Source: Oceanobacillus rekensis
GTDB lineage: Bacteria > Bacillota > Bacilli > Bacillales > Amphibacillaceae
Length of the DNA stretch: 64,000 nucleotides
Assembly: GCF_002153375.1 (NCBI RefSeq)
Contig: NZ_MTBQ01000001.1
Span: forward strand, 248,001 to 312,000
Reading direction: 5' to 3'
Of this stretch, positions 1-7,492 are shown piece by piece (positions within the stretch are counted from its first letter, which is position 1; each line of letters opens with the position of its first letter). The notes below the pieces were generated by a model. It was not told the origin of the DNA. It did not search any database and was given only the letters and a program-made list of their open reading frames with translations. The position numbers were made by a program, and so were the translations under genes.

Positions 1-209
1 ACAGCAAAGGTTGTGAAGCACTAGCGAGTACCGTTCAGTCGCAAGTGGAGACATATTATATCGACAAGAATAAGTATCCTGCTACTTTAGATGAATTGGT
101 ACCAGACTATATTAATGATGAACAGAAATCATGTCAAAATAATGAAGATTTAAATTATATTATAGAAGAGGACGGCAAGGGAGTTGTCTCCATACCAAAG
201 GATTCCTAA
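1..209 (+). CDS. comGC: ComGC major competence pseudopilin, C-terminal part (5' end outside window)
   Basis: Only the last 68 codons are present, reading from base 3 to a TAA at 207-209. ComGC is the main subunit of the competence pseudopilus that lets transforming DNA cross the cell wall to ComEA. The visible part contains Cys-Glu-Ala-Leu near its start and a second Cys further on, the pattern of ComGC, whose two cysteines form an intramolecular disulfide. The hydrophobic pilin N-terminus and prepilin cleavage site lie upstream of the window. comGD starts inside this reading frame, so the genes are translationally coupled. Identity rests on family recall plus the four comG genes that follow. 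Confidence 0.9.
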   Translation, partial: SKGCEALASTVQSQVETYYIDKNKYPATLDELVPDYINDEQKSCQNNEDLNYIIEEDGKGVVSIPKDS

Positions 210-624
210 TGGTTTTACGTTGCTGGAAGTTCTCTTTGTACTAACATTATTATCTGTTGTTTTAGTACTCCTCCCTCCCATCAACGTAGATGTGATAGCA
301 AAGCAGCAAGAAAAGCAATTTATTGAGACCTTTCAATTTGATGTGTTGTATGTGCAGAATATGAGTAACTTAATTACAAATGAAGAAGTATTTATCAGAT
401 TATATAAAGATAATTATAAGATATTACGAGGCTCATCCGAAACCATTGCGGAACGAACGTATCCACCTGGATTGGTAATTGATCCAAGAGGAAATGCCGA
501 TATTAGTTTTAATACTAGTGGTACATTTATCTACCCTCGCACGATACGAATCACGACAAAAAATAACGATTATAATGCAGTTTTCCAGCTTGGGAAAGGA
601 AGGTTTTATATTGCGGAAAGATAA
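184..624 (+). CDS. comGD: ComGD minor competence pseudopilin
   Basis: A 146-residue type IV prepilin-like protein with the class III cleavage context NGFTLLEVL near residue 10, followed by a roughly 20-residue hydrophobic helix. ComGD is a minor pseudopilin needed to assemble the ComGC pseudopilus. The length matches the B. subtilis protein. The start is non-ATG: a TTG at 184 is the only usual start codon before the signal in this frame, although AAGGGAG lies directly against it. It overlaps the end of comGC by 26 bases and comGE by 14, as usual in this tightly packed operon. The exact start is uncertain and the identity secure. Confidence 0.88.
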   Translation: MSPYQRIPNGFTLLEVLFVLTLLSVVLVLLPPINVDVIAKQQEKQFIETFQFDVLYVQNMSNLITNEEVFIRLYKDNYKILRGSSETIAERTYPPGLVIDPRGNADISFNTSGTFIYPRTIRITTKNNDYNAVFQLGKGRFYIAER

Positions 625-955
625 CGGCTTCACCTTAATTGAAGTATTGGTAGCAGCAAGCATCCTATTCATGACAGTTTCTACATTCCTGCCGATTATT
701 TTGATTCTGGACGCTGAACAAAAAGTTTTAAGTGATCGCCGTCATTTAACGCATATGCTCCATGATGAATTACAGTATTTTATATGGAATCCTTCAACGG
801 AAAAACTTCCATCACAATTCACTGAAACTGTTCATACAATTCCTGCAAAATTTGAATTCAGTATTGAAAAGCAATTAATTAAAGGATGTGTCGAATGGAA
901 TAATGCAAAGAATAGAAAGGAAGAAATATGTTTGTATGGAATACAGACATCGTGA
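611..955 (+). CDS. comGE: ComGE minor competence pseudopilin
   Basis: A 114-residue pseudopilin. The frame is open from further upstream, but the likely start is the TTG at 611, which has a good ribosome binding site (AAAGGAAGG) seven bases before it and gives the N-terminus LRKDNGFTLIEVLVAAS (Leu read as Met), a classic prepilin signal and helix. ComGE is a minor component of the competence pseudopilus in the Gram-positive envelope. It overlaps comGD by 14 bases and comGF by 20, so translational coupling is likely. Length agrees with the B. subtilis protein of about 115 residues. Confidence 0.85.
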   Translation: MRKDNGFTLIEVLVAASILFMTVSTFLPIILILDAEQKVLSDRRHLTHMLHDELQYFIWNPSTEKLPSQFTETVHTIPAKFEFSIEKQLIKGCVEWNNAKNRKEEICLYGIQTS

Positions 956-1355
956 GCAAGGCTTTACATTTATAACCGTATTACTCACGATTACAATACT
1001 ATCCATTACATTGCCGTTTCTAAGCTATATAATTCAAGCTGCTGACTATGAATCAAACTATGAAGAAGTTTCCGTACAACAATTCTTTCAGTTTGTTCGG
1101 GATGAGGTAATAAAATCTACATCCCTTCAAGTCAAAGGTAAAAAATTATATCTAAATCAAAAATACGAGCATGTATCTGCAAAACTTGAATTATATGGAA
1201 GCTTGGTTAGACGACAGATAAATGGGCAAGGTCATGAAATATATTTAAGGGAAGTAAAAGATATTTCCTTTACTTCCCTCCCTTTTGGGGTACGTATTTC
1301 TGTAACCATGCTATCAGGAGATAAATATGAAAAATCAATTGTACAGTACTACTAA
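936..1355 (+). CDS. comGF: ComGF competence pseudopilus protein
   Basis: A 139-residue protein beginning MEYRHREQGFTFITVLL, a prepilin-like signal followed by a hydrophobic segment. I chose the ATG at 936, where AAAGGAAG lies about 12 bases upstream. A GTG at 888 in the same frame would add 16 residues before the signal and looks less likely. ComGF is required for competence pilus formation. The C-terminal half contains the family feature of a GQGHEIYL-like segment followed by a serine-rich beta region. It overlaps comGE at its start and comGG at its end. Confidence 0.85.
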   Translation: MEYRHREQGFTFITVLLTITILSITLPFLSYIIQAADYESNYEEVSVQQFFQFVRDEVIKSTSLQVKGKKLYLNQKYEHVSAKLELYGSLVRRQINGQGHEIYLREVKDISFTSLPFGVRISVTMLSGDKYEKSIVQYY

Positions 1356-1710
1356 TGAAGATGGTTTTATTCTACCATATGTATTATTCATCATCTCGTT
1401 GCTCTTTCTGTTAATAACAGCTAACATCAATCATTATCAACGTGAAATAGAAATAACTGATAGGCATATTCAGCAAGTGAGAATAGAGACTCTTTTTCAA
1501 ATGGGGCGTGAAAAGGTCAAATCAGAAATCGAACACATACAATTAAATGATACTTTAACATATGATTTTCCAAATGGCGAAGTGCGAATTGAAGTTAAAG
1601 CATTAAAAGCTAGTAATTATGAATTACTTTTCAATATTACTTCGGATTCAAACGAACACCGCTACGAAATAACAAATATATTACAAGTTGAAGAAAACGT
1701 GACGGAATAG
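1327..1710 (+). CDS. comGG: ComGG competence pseudopilus protein
   Basis: A 127-residue protein, the last gene of the comG operon, overlapping comGF by 29 bases. It has a short polar N-terminus ending in Glu-Asp-Gly-Phe, then a strong hydrophobic helix (about residues 13-33), and a polar soluble remainder. This is the pilin-like layout of ComGG, which associates with the minor pseudopilins. Length matches B. subtilis ComGG (124). Sequence conservation in this family is low, so the call rests mainly on position and architecture. No strong terminator follows directly; a structured non-coding stretch comes next. Confidence 0.82.
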   Translation: MKNQLYSTTNEDGFILPYVLFIISLLFLLITANINHYQREIEITDRHIQQVRIETLFQMGREKVKSEIEHIQLNDTLTYDFPNGEVRIEVKALKASNYELLFNITSDSNEHRYEITNILQVEENVTE

Positions 1711-2006
1711 GCTTATCGGGTATTGCAAAGCTGTAAATATTAACTATCATAGTGTGTTTTTAAAAAGGAGCCAAATTATAAGCGAGAAGATTGAGACGGC
1801 GAGCCTACATAAGCGAATTTGCTTCTTAACTGGCTTGCACCGTGGAACCCCTTCTCCGAATATGCTTTTAGACGGAGGGGCAGATTTCCATTAAAATTAT
1901 GCAATTAATACGTGAGTAGCGGAAAAGCAAGCGGGCGACTAGATTCGATGCTGATCATTTGGTGACTTATTGAACATCCTCTTATAGTAATTGTTTAGGA
2001 CATTCG
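1711..2006 (+). other. Intergenic stretch with two strong hairpins, no gene seen
   Basis: No open frame with a start and ribosome binding site was found here; yqzE, which follows comGG in B. subtilis, is not evident. Two stem-loops are readable on the plus strand. GCGAGCC (1799-1805) pairs with GGCTTGC (1832-1838) around an inner AAGC/GCTT hairpin (1811-1824). CCCC plus TCCG (1848-1858) pairs with CGGAGGGG (1873-1880). An AAAAAGGAG tract at about 1762 is not followed by a start codon. The stretch could be a comG 3' UTR, a small RNA or a decayed element. Confidence 0.45.
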
Positions 2007-2035
2007 TTTACATTCTGTTAATCGTCGTATATAAT
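2007..2035 (+). promoter_or_regulatory. Sigma-A promoter of yqgY
   Basis: TTTACA at 2007-2012 and a perfect TATAAT at 2030-2035 are separated by 17 bases. The yqgY ribosome binding site and start follow at 2057-2074, giving a leader of about 30 bases. Confidence 0.75.
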
Positions 2036-2073
2036 AACAATGAAAAGGCTACCTAAAAGGAGGGGGAATACAC

Positions 2074-2316
2074 ATGGATCGTATGTTTCGTGTTCTTGCC
2101 TTTTGGACGGGTATTTTTACAGTAATGTTTTATGTCGGTGACATGACGAATACTGCACTATTATTCCTGGCTCAAACGGCGTTTTTCCTTACAGTAAGTT
2201 ATTTGAAATTATCTGAACGTATGTATATGTATTTATTCGGAGCGTATTGTACCGTATTCATGATTGGTTTTACATGGTATTCTGAATTTATACTTGTACC
2301 TGGTTTCGGACATTAA
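2074..2316 (+). CDS. yqgY: YqgY-like small membrane protein (DUF2626)
   Basis: An 80-residue, very hydrophobic protein beginning MDRMFRVLAFWTGIFTVMF, with two or three predicted membrane segments and aromatic-rich ends. It matches the DUF2626 family (B. subtilis YqgY) by N-terminal sequence and length. No function is established for the family that I know of. The start follows an AAGGAGGGGG ribosome binding site at suitable spacing. It is a single-gene unit: its own sigma-A promoter lies upstream and a strong terminator downstream, convergent with yqgX. Confidence 0.8.
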   Translation: MDRMFRVLAFWTGIFTVMFYVGDMTNTALLFLAQTAFFLTVSYLKLSERMYMYLFGAYCTVFMIGFTWYSEFILVPGFGH

Positions 2317-2322
2317 AATCTG

Positions 2323-2356
2323 AAAAACCCTGCATTAATAATATGCAGGGTTTTTT
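2323..2356. terminator. Bidirectional terminator between yqgY and yqgX
   Basis: ACCCTGCAT and ATGCAGGGT form the stem, with A-runs before and T-runs after. It can therefore end transcripts from both convergent genes. Confidence 0.85.
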
Positions 2357-2359
2357 ATT

Positions 2360-2983
2360 TTATTCTCTAACAAATGGATTTCTTTGTTTTTCCATACCAA
2401 TCGTTGTTTCTGGACCGTGTCCTGGATAGACGGTATAAGTATCATCCAAGGTATAGAGCTCGTTTCGAATACTCCTTTCTAGCTCTTCCATACTACCTCC
2501 ATACAAATCTGTCCTTCCTATTCCCTGGTAAAATAAAACATCACCACTTACTATAATCTGATCTTCTTCAAAGACAAAACTTACACTGCCTGGTGAATGT
2601 CCTGGAGTATGTAAGATCCTAAAGTTAAACGTTCCGAGTTGAATGTTACCTGGAGCAAGTGTGAAATCCGCTGCACTCGCAGTAATTTCATTCCCACGTA
2701 GCTTTCGGGAACCATTCTTCTCTGGGTCAGATAACCATGATGCTTCATTCTCATGGATATAGACTTTGGCACCAGTCTGCACTCTAATTTCTTCCAATGC
2801 GCCAATATGATCAAAATGTGCATGTGTTAACAAAATTGCTTTGACTTGGAGATTATTCTGCTGCAGAAAATGAGTAATGTTTTCTGCTTCAGCACCAGGA
2901 TCAATAATTAATGCTTCCTGTCCCTCATAAACAATATAACAATTTGTACCGATAGGTCCTAGAGACATACCTTCAATCTTCAA
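2360..2983 (-). CDS. yqgX: YqgX metallo-beta-lactamase-fold hydrolase (glyoxalase II-like)
   Basis: A 207-residue MBL-fold protein with the metal-binding motif THAHFDH near residue 55, a later HTPGHSPGS histidine segment and the C-terminal GHGPET motif. The two-metal centre is complete. Members resemble hydroxyacylglutathione hydrolases; in Bacillaceae, which lack glutathione, the thioester substrate is probably a bacillithiol adduct (inference). The start chosen is a TTG at 2983, preceded by GGAGG eight bases away. The in-frame ATG 15 bases upstream overlaps that ribosome binding site, so I do not favour it. It is convergent with yqgY and shares its terminator. Confidence 0.88.
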   Translation of the reverse strand: MKIEGMSLGPIGTNCYIVYEGQEALIIDPGAEAENITHFLQQNNLQVKAILLTHAHFDHIGALEEIRVQTGAKVYIHENEASWLSDPEKNGSRKLRGNEITASAADFTLAPGNIQLGTFNFRILHTPGHSPGSVSFVFEEDQIIVSGDVLFYQGIGRTDLYGGSMEELERSIRNELYTLDDTYTVYPGHGPETTIGMEKQRNPFVRE

Positions 2984-3167
2984 TACAAAAACCTCCATTT
3001 ATTATCATTTTGATGATCAAAAGAAAACGATTTTATTATAACTCGACAAAAACAAACTAATGCTTTAAAATAAAAGATAGAATGTCTTAGTTACATAATA
3101 ATATAAAAGTACTTCCTAACAAAATTTCATGCTTTAGGAAAACAGCTTCAGAAGGAGGATGAAATCT

Positions 3168-3347
3168 ATGCAGCATATTGTACTCGCAATTGTATTTTTA
3201 TTTGTAGCATTACTCTCAATTGTATCCGTTATTCGTCAATTGAAATACAAAAACCTTTTTGCTTTGGCTTTTTCAGGACTTGCAGCGTTAGCATTTGGCT
3301 TCTTCTCAATTGCAACTATTTTATCAGAGATAGGCATTATTAATTAA
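3168..3347 (+). CDS. yqgW: YqgW-like small membrane protein (DUF2759)
   Basis: A 59-residue protein made almost entirely of two membrane segments separated by a short basic loop (RQLKYKN). The ATG at 3168 lies nine bases after GAAGGAGG; an in-frame ATG at 3159 overlaps the ribosome binding site and is rejected. Architecture and neighbourhood fit the DUF2759/YqgW family found beside yqgX in Bacillus. No function is known to me. A strong terminator follows, so it is probably monocistronic. Confidence 0.65.
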   Translation: MQHIVLAIVFLFVALLSIVSVIRQLKYKNLFALAFSGLAALAFGFFSIATILSEIGIIN

Positions 3348-3358
3348 ACATTGGTTTC

Positions 3359-3392
3359 AAAAAAAGTTAACTTTAAAGAGTTAACTTTTTTT
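3359..3392 (+). terminator. Terminator after the YqgW-like gene
   Basis: AAAAAGTTAACT pairs with AGTTAACTTTTT around a six-base loop and is followed by a T-run. Confidence 0.85.
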
Positions 3393-3404
3393 ATGGCTGT
3401 TTTC

Positions 3405-3935
3405 GTATAGATTGTTATTATTAGCTCCGCAGTCGAGATAAATTGCAAACTAAGATAAGCAACTTCGGGGACCGCTCTGGAAAATATACTACCGCGCCTA
3501 AGGTGGCTAGTGAGCCCTTTCATGCTGACGCATTTCAGTGTCTCATCTATACTTCTCTTCCCGTAGTCTCCGTGTATTTCCCAGAGCTAGTTAGAAATGC
3601 TTGCAATTAATATATCTGCAATAGCTAAAATAACATCGTATAGCTTCACCAGTCCGGGTGAGGGCTGTGACTCCTCGAAAATACAAACCAATTTTCTTAC
3701 GAAGATGCAAAAGCTGCCGAAGTCTTCCTTGTCCTGTGGGAAAAGCACGTGTCCGAAGACCCCGCAGAGTGGTTTTCTCGGACGTAGCTTGAGGCCGTGC
3801 CCTAAGGTGCGCATCAGCCCAGAGCGATCCCAGACGGCGATAAAAGCACATACTTATAGTAATCATCTAGCAGTTAGTTCGATGTTTATAGAAACTTCAA
3901 AGGTTGAAAAGCAACAAAATTTACGCGGAGCTTTT
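3405..3935 (+). repeat. Dispersed structured repeat, copy A
   Basis: A non-coding stretch of about 530 bases that is clearly homologous to 37460-37925. It has two foldable modules. Module 1 is closed by GCTCTGG (3474-3480) with CCAGAGC (3581-3587). Module 2 is closed by GTC, GGG and GGGCTG (3652-3667) with CAGCCC, CCC and GAC (3815-3835). Inside module 2 lies a 33-base hairpin (3751-3783) flanked by GCACG/CGTGC. The sequence GCACGTGTCCGAAGACCC, the AGAGTGG loop and the TTGAGGCCGTGCCC segment are shared with copy B. Copy A carries roughly 65 bases (about 3677-3742) that copy B lacks. Local GC is higher than the surroundings. Short open frames across it on both strands are not believable genes. 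Confidence 0.85.
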
Positions 3936-4046
3936 ATTGAACAAAAGTTAAAAATCTAGGTACCGATTATGAATTGCACCCATTGACGGAGCTGTTTTAT
4001 GTCTGTCAGTAAATTGCTGTCAGAAATTCATGCTTACATATGATAT

Positions 4047-4086
4047 AAAAAAACTGTCTTCAGTCTTTGCTGAAAACAGTTTTTTT
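4047..4086 (-). terminator. Terminator of yqgS
   Basis: ACTGT-TTCAG pairs with CTGAA-ACAGT, with A-runs and T-runs at both sides. It lies directly after the yqgS stop. Confidence 0.8.
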
Positions 4087-4088
4087 GG

Positions 4089-6026
4089 CTAGTCATTTTC
4101 AAATAGTTCTTCATCTTCTGCACCGACATCAACAAATCGGAATAAGTCCCCATAAATCAAATTATCGGAGTAAGCTAATTCTGCTTCAACTTTTTCTTGA
4201 ATTGGTAAACAGGCATTAGCCACTTTGGTTTTTTTTTGATTTTCTTCTTCCGATTCTATTTTACTCTGTACTGGCTCACCTGTTTGGCGATCATAACAGA
4301 TACCTACTGTAGAAATATACTCATCACTTACAAAATCACCATTTCTTAAGGCAATATAGCCTTTTCTATCTTTGGAAAATACATCATTACCGAAATAGAT
4401 ATCATTTTCTACTTCGATACCCAACAAACTTAATAACGTCGGTTTCATATCAATTTGACCGGTTACCTCAGATATAACTTCTCCATTACCATTACCGGGA
4501 ATATGAATAAATAATGGTACCCGTTGTAATTGTACTTGATCATAAGGAGTGATTTGGTCTTTATCCAAATACATGCTCATTGCCTTATTATGATTGGCAC
4601 TAATACCAATATGATCTCCCATGATAACGATTATAGAGTCCTCATACAAACCAGATTCTTTCAACTGTGTAAAGAATTCTTCAATTGCTTCATCCATATA
4701 TCTTACAGCTGGAAAGTAATTATTAAGTGTAGCTGAATTGGAATCATATGCATCAATCGATGTATCTTCTTCACTCATTTCAAATGGAAAATGGTTGGTT
4801 AACGTAATAAACTTTGAATAAAAAGGTTGTTCCATCGACCGCAAATACTTAATCGATTGCTCAAAGAATGGTTTATCCTTTAGTCCCCAACCAATTGTAT
4901 TTTCCTCTGTTAATTCATAGGATTCCTCGCCATAGAATTGATCAATTCCCAGACTTTCGTACATACCATCCCGGTTCCAAAAACTTTTGTTATTGGAATG
5001 AAGTACGGCTGACGTATATCCCTCTTCGTTTAGGATTTCAGGTAGGCCATTATATTCATTACTTCCATGTGTAAAGAATACAGCACCGCGTGATAAAGGA
5101 TAGAGTGAATTTTCTACAAGGAATTCGGAGTCAGAGGTATTCCCCTGACCGGTCTGCTCGTAAAAGTTATCAAAATAATATGTGTCTTCATTATCGATAA
5201 GACGATTAAGGAATGGCGTCACTTCTTCACCATTAACTTGATTATTAATTACGAATTGCTGAAGTGACTCTGCGTTAATGAAGATAACATTCTTACCTTC
5301 AGCTGCACCAAACATATTTGAATGCTCATCTACTCTTACATTCTCATCAACAAACTCCTGAATTTCAGGCAATTCGTTACCATCTGCAAATACACGTTGG
5401 GATTCCGTTTTTGAATGAACAACTAGGTCATAAACATGGTAGTTGAACAATCCAATGTTTTTGACAAGATATTCACGATCAAAAGCACGTGTGAATAACT
5501 GTGGCCTTTCCATTTCAGCAAGGAAGAAATTACCAGATAGCAGTACAAGTGACATTGCAAGTGCAAATACTTTCCCACTTTTTGGATAGTCAACAGCCAA
5601 CATACTTTCTTGCTTCTTACTTAAATACCATATAATGGCTGCATCTATAAATAACAAAATATCATAGGGTTTAATTAAAGTTAAAATACTTGATCCAAGG
5701 TCTGACATATTACTTCCCATAAATAATTGTGGAATGGTTATAAAGTCTGTAAACTGACGATAAAACACCAGGTTGGCAAACACTATCAATGTTAAAAACA
5801 GTGTTACATATCTGATGAATTTCATTTGCCGTGATGTTTTATTAAACCATACACTGATTGCAAAAATTAAAAATGCTGATACGAAAGGATTAACAAGTAA
5901 AATAAACTCCTGCATCGGGTTTTCTAATTCAATATTAAACATAAATCGATAAACAATATATGTTTTTAATCCAAACAATAATGCTGCGATCATATATAAA
6001 GGTATTGAAGGCAGTTTAAGCTTCAT
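4089..6026 (-). CDS. yqgS: YqgS, lipoteichoic acid synthase family phosphoglycerol transferase
   Basis: A 645-residue LtaS-type enzyme. The first 165 residues hold five membrane helices; an extracellular sulfatase-like domain follows. The metal and catalytic residues of LtaS are present: Glu253 in NAES, Thr297 in GQGNTSDSEF (the nucleophile that carries phosphoglycerol), and a late MGDH motif. The family polymerises glycerol phosphate from phosphatidylglycerol onto a glycolipid anchor outside the membrane. Bacillus carries several paralogues; position next to glcK marks this one as YqgS. The acidic C-terminal tail is in keeping with a salt-tolerant host. It has its own terminator. Confidence 0.9.
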   Translation of the reverse strand: MKLKLPSIPLYMIAALLFGLKTYIVYRFMFNIELENPMQEFILLVNPFVSAFLIFAISVWFNKTSRQMKFIRYVTLFLTLIVFANLVFYRQFTDFITIPQLFMGSNMSDLGSSILTLIKPYDILLFIDAAIIWYLSKKQESMLAVDYPKSGKVFALAMSLVLLSGNFFLAEMERPQLFTRAFDREYLVKNIGLFNYHVYDLVVHSKTESQRVFADGNELPEIQEFVDENVRVDEHSNMFGAAEGKNVIFINAESLQQFVINNQVNGEEVTPFLNRLIDNEDTYYFDNFYEQTGQGNTSDSEFLVENSLYPLSRGAVFFTHGSNEYNGLPEILNEEGYTSAVLHSNNKSFWNRDGMYESLGIDQFYGEESYELTEENTIGWGLKDKPFFEQSIKYLRSMEQPFYSKFITLTNHFPFEMSEEDTSIDAYDSNSATLNNYFPAVRYMDEAIEEFFTQLKESGLYEDSIIVIMGDHIGISANHNKAMSMYLDKDQITPYDQVQLQRVPLFIHIPGNGNGEVISEVTGQIDMKPTLLSLLGIEVENDIYFGNDVFSKDRKGYIALRNGDFVSDEYISTVGICYDRQTGEPVQSKIESEEENQKKTKVANACLPIQEKVEAELAYSDNLIYGDLFRFVDVGAEDEELFEND

Positions 6027-6232
6027 GATTTTTCCTCCTATAAAACTCTCTCCATTTACATAATAATTTTTTTCTTTTTCTATGGTTTAATTGTAAATAA
6101 AAGTTAACGTGGACAACTATATATATGACGTAATAGCCATTCAAAAGGTTTCACTATATTTACATAAAATTAATAAGCATCATTATTTGGTTTACCATTT
6201 TAATAGTATTCGGAGAAAAATCAAGTGTGAAA

Positions 6233-7198
6233 TTAGAATTTGTGCAGCTTATCTAGTACTAAAAACGCTCCCCCAATTATACCAGCGTCATTCCCAAGCT
6301 GTGCTGCCTTTATTTCACAGGCATCTTTAACTCGTGGTAATGCATGTTTTTCAAATGCTAATTTGATTTCATCAATTAGTTGATCACCAGCTGTTGATAC
6401 TCCTCCCCCAATCAGAACCTTGGATGGATTAATAATGACACCCATATTTGCAATCACCTGACCGAGTAAATCTGCCGTTCTTTTAATTATATGATTCGAC
6501 ATGGAATCTCCATCACTCGCTATTTCAAAGATATCTCTAGCTGTAATCCGCTGATTTTTTCTGTATGTTTCTCCAAGCACACTATCAGGAAAATCCGAGA
6601 TCTTTTCCATTGCTTGTCTGACAATACCAGTTGCAGATGCAACTGTCTCCAAACAGCCGTAGTTTCCGCAATTACATGAATAACCATTATCTTCTACTTT
6701 TATATGACCAAGTTCTCCGGCCATACCACTCTCTCCATTGAGGATAGTACCATTCGCAATAATACCACCACCAACACCAGTACCTAGCGTAATTGCTATA
6801 AGATTTTTAGATTGGTTTCCTGCCCCAGTCCAATTTTCTCCAAGTACAGCGATATTCGCATCGTTTTCAATGAATACCGGTATACCAGATTTTAATTTCA
6901 ACTGGTTTGCCAGATCAACATTTTTCCACCCAATATTTACTGCTTCGTATACAAATCCGGTATCTGCATTAATAAAACCCGGTGCTCCTACTCCTATGCC
7001 GCTAATCAAAGTATTATTCAGGGCCAGTGATTCAATTTTCTTAACTATGGAATTCCATACATCATCAACAATAGTTTTACCACCATTAGAAATGTTTGTT
7101 GGAATTTTCCATTTTTCAACGATTGCCCCATTATTATCGATGATACCGATCTTTACGGTTGTACCACCAATATCGATTCCGATTAGTAATTCATTCAT
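6233..7198 (-). CDS. glcK: Glucokinase of the ROK family
   Basis: A 321-residue cytoplasmic glucokinase that phosphorylates glucose with ATP. The N-terminal DIGGTTVKIG is the ROK phosphate-binding loop, GTGVGGGII the second nucleotide loop, and CNCGNYGCLE (about residues 180-190) the zinc-binding ROK signature. The substrate-binding ENDAN motif is at about residue 112. All key parts are intact and the length is typical. The start codon overlaps the stop of yqgQ by one base, so the pair is translationally coupled, as in B. subtilis. Confidence 0.95.
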   Translation of the reverse strand: MNELLIGIDIGGTTVKIGIIDNNGAIVEKWKIPTNISNGGKTIVDDVWNSIVKKIESLALNNTLISGIGVGAPGFINADTGFVYEAVNIGWKNVDLANQLKLKSGIPVFIENDANIAVLGENWTGAGNQSKNLIAITLGTGVGGGIIANGTILNGESGMAGELGHIKVEDNGYSCNCGNYGCLETVASATGIVRQAMEKISDFPDSVLGETYRKNQRITARDIFEIASDGDSMSNHIIKRTADLLGQVIANMGVIINPSKVLIGGGVSTAGDQLIDEIKLAFEKHALPRVKDACEIKAAQLGNDAGIIGGAFLVLDKLHKF

Positions 7199-7410
7199 TA
7201 ATCAGTCGCTCCTTTTTGGCCGTCTAGTCTATTTATCTCTCTTTTTAATAAAAGTTTAGCCATTTGATATTCTTTTACTTCTATAAATCTCATTTGATAA
7301 AGTTCATCGATTTCTATTTCCATCAGATTAAAATCGCCAATTCTGTCACCAGTGTAAATAAAGGTACCATATCTTTTCAATAACTGCTGTATATCATAAA
7401 TTGTTTTCAT
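7198..7410 (-). CDS. yqgQ: YqgQ-family small cytoplasmic protein (DUF910)
   Basis: A 70-residue protein, MKTIYDIQQLLKRYGTFIY at its start, rich in charged residues and without membrane segments. It matches the DUF910/YqgQ family in length and in its invariable place just upstream of glcK; YqgQ forms a small three-helix bundle, and a nucleic-acid-binding role has been suggested from structure. The ATG at 7410 is preferred because GGTG precedes it; two in-frame GTG codons upstream are less likely starts. It overlaps glcK by one base. Confidence 0.85.
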   Translation of the reverse strand: MKTIYDIQQLLKRYGTFIYTGDRIGDFNLMEIEIDELYQMRFIEVKEYQMAKLLLKREINRLDGQKGATD

Positions 7411-7460
7411 TATATTCACCACTCTCTATTGTATCAAAAATAGATACTTTAAGGTATTAT

Positions 7461-7492
7461 AAAAAACCCGGACTTAATTAACGGTCCGGGTC
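7461..7492 (-). terminator. Terminator overlapping the 3' end of spoVAF
   Basis: ACCCGGAC and GTCCGGGT form an 8-bp stem followed by T-residues on the minus strand. The upstream arm is formed by the last sense codons of the gene. Confidence 0.85.

Noticed and set aside
3587-3959. Open frames of 75-120 codons on both strands inside repeat copy A, sharing RARPQATSEKTTL with a frame in copy B
   Set aside because: The shared peptide comes from the repeat sequence itself. No ribosome binding sites, no consistent frame along the element, and indels between copies break the frame, so they are not genes.
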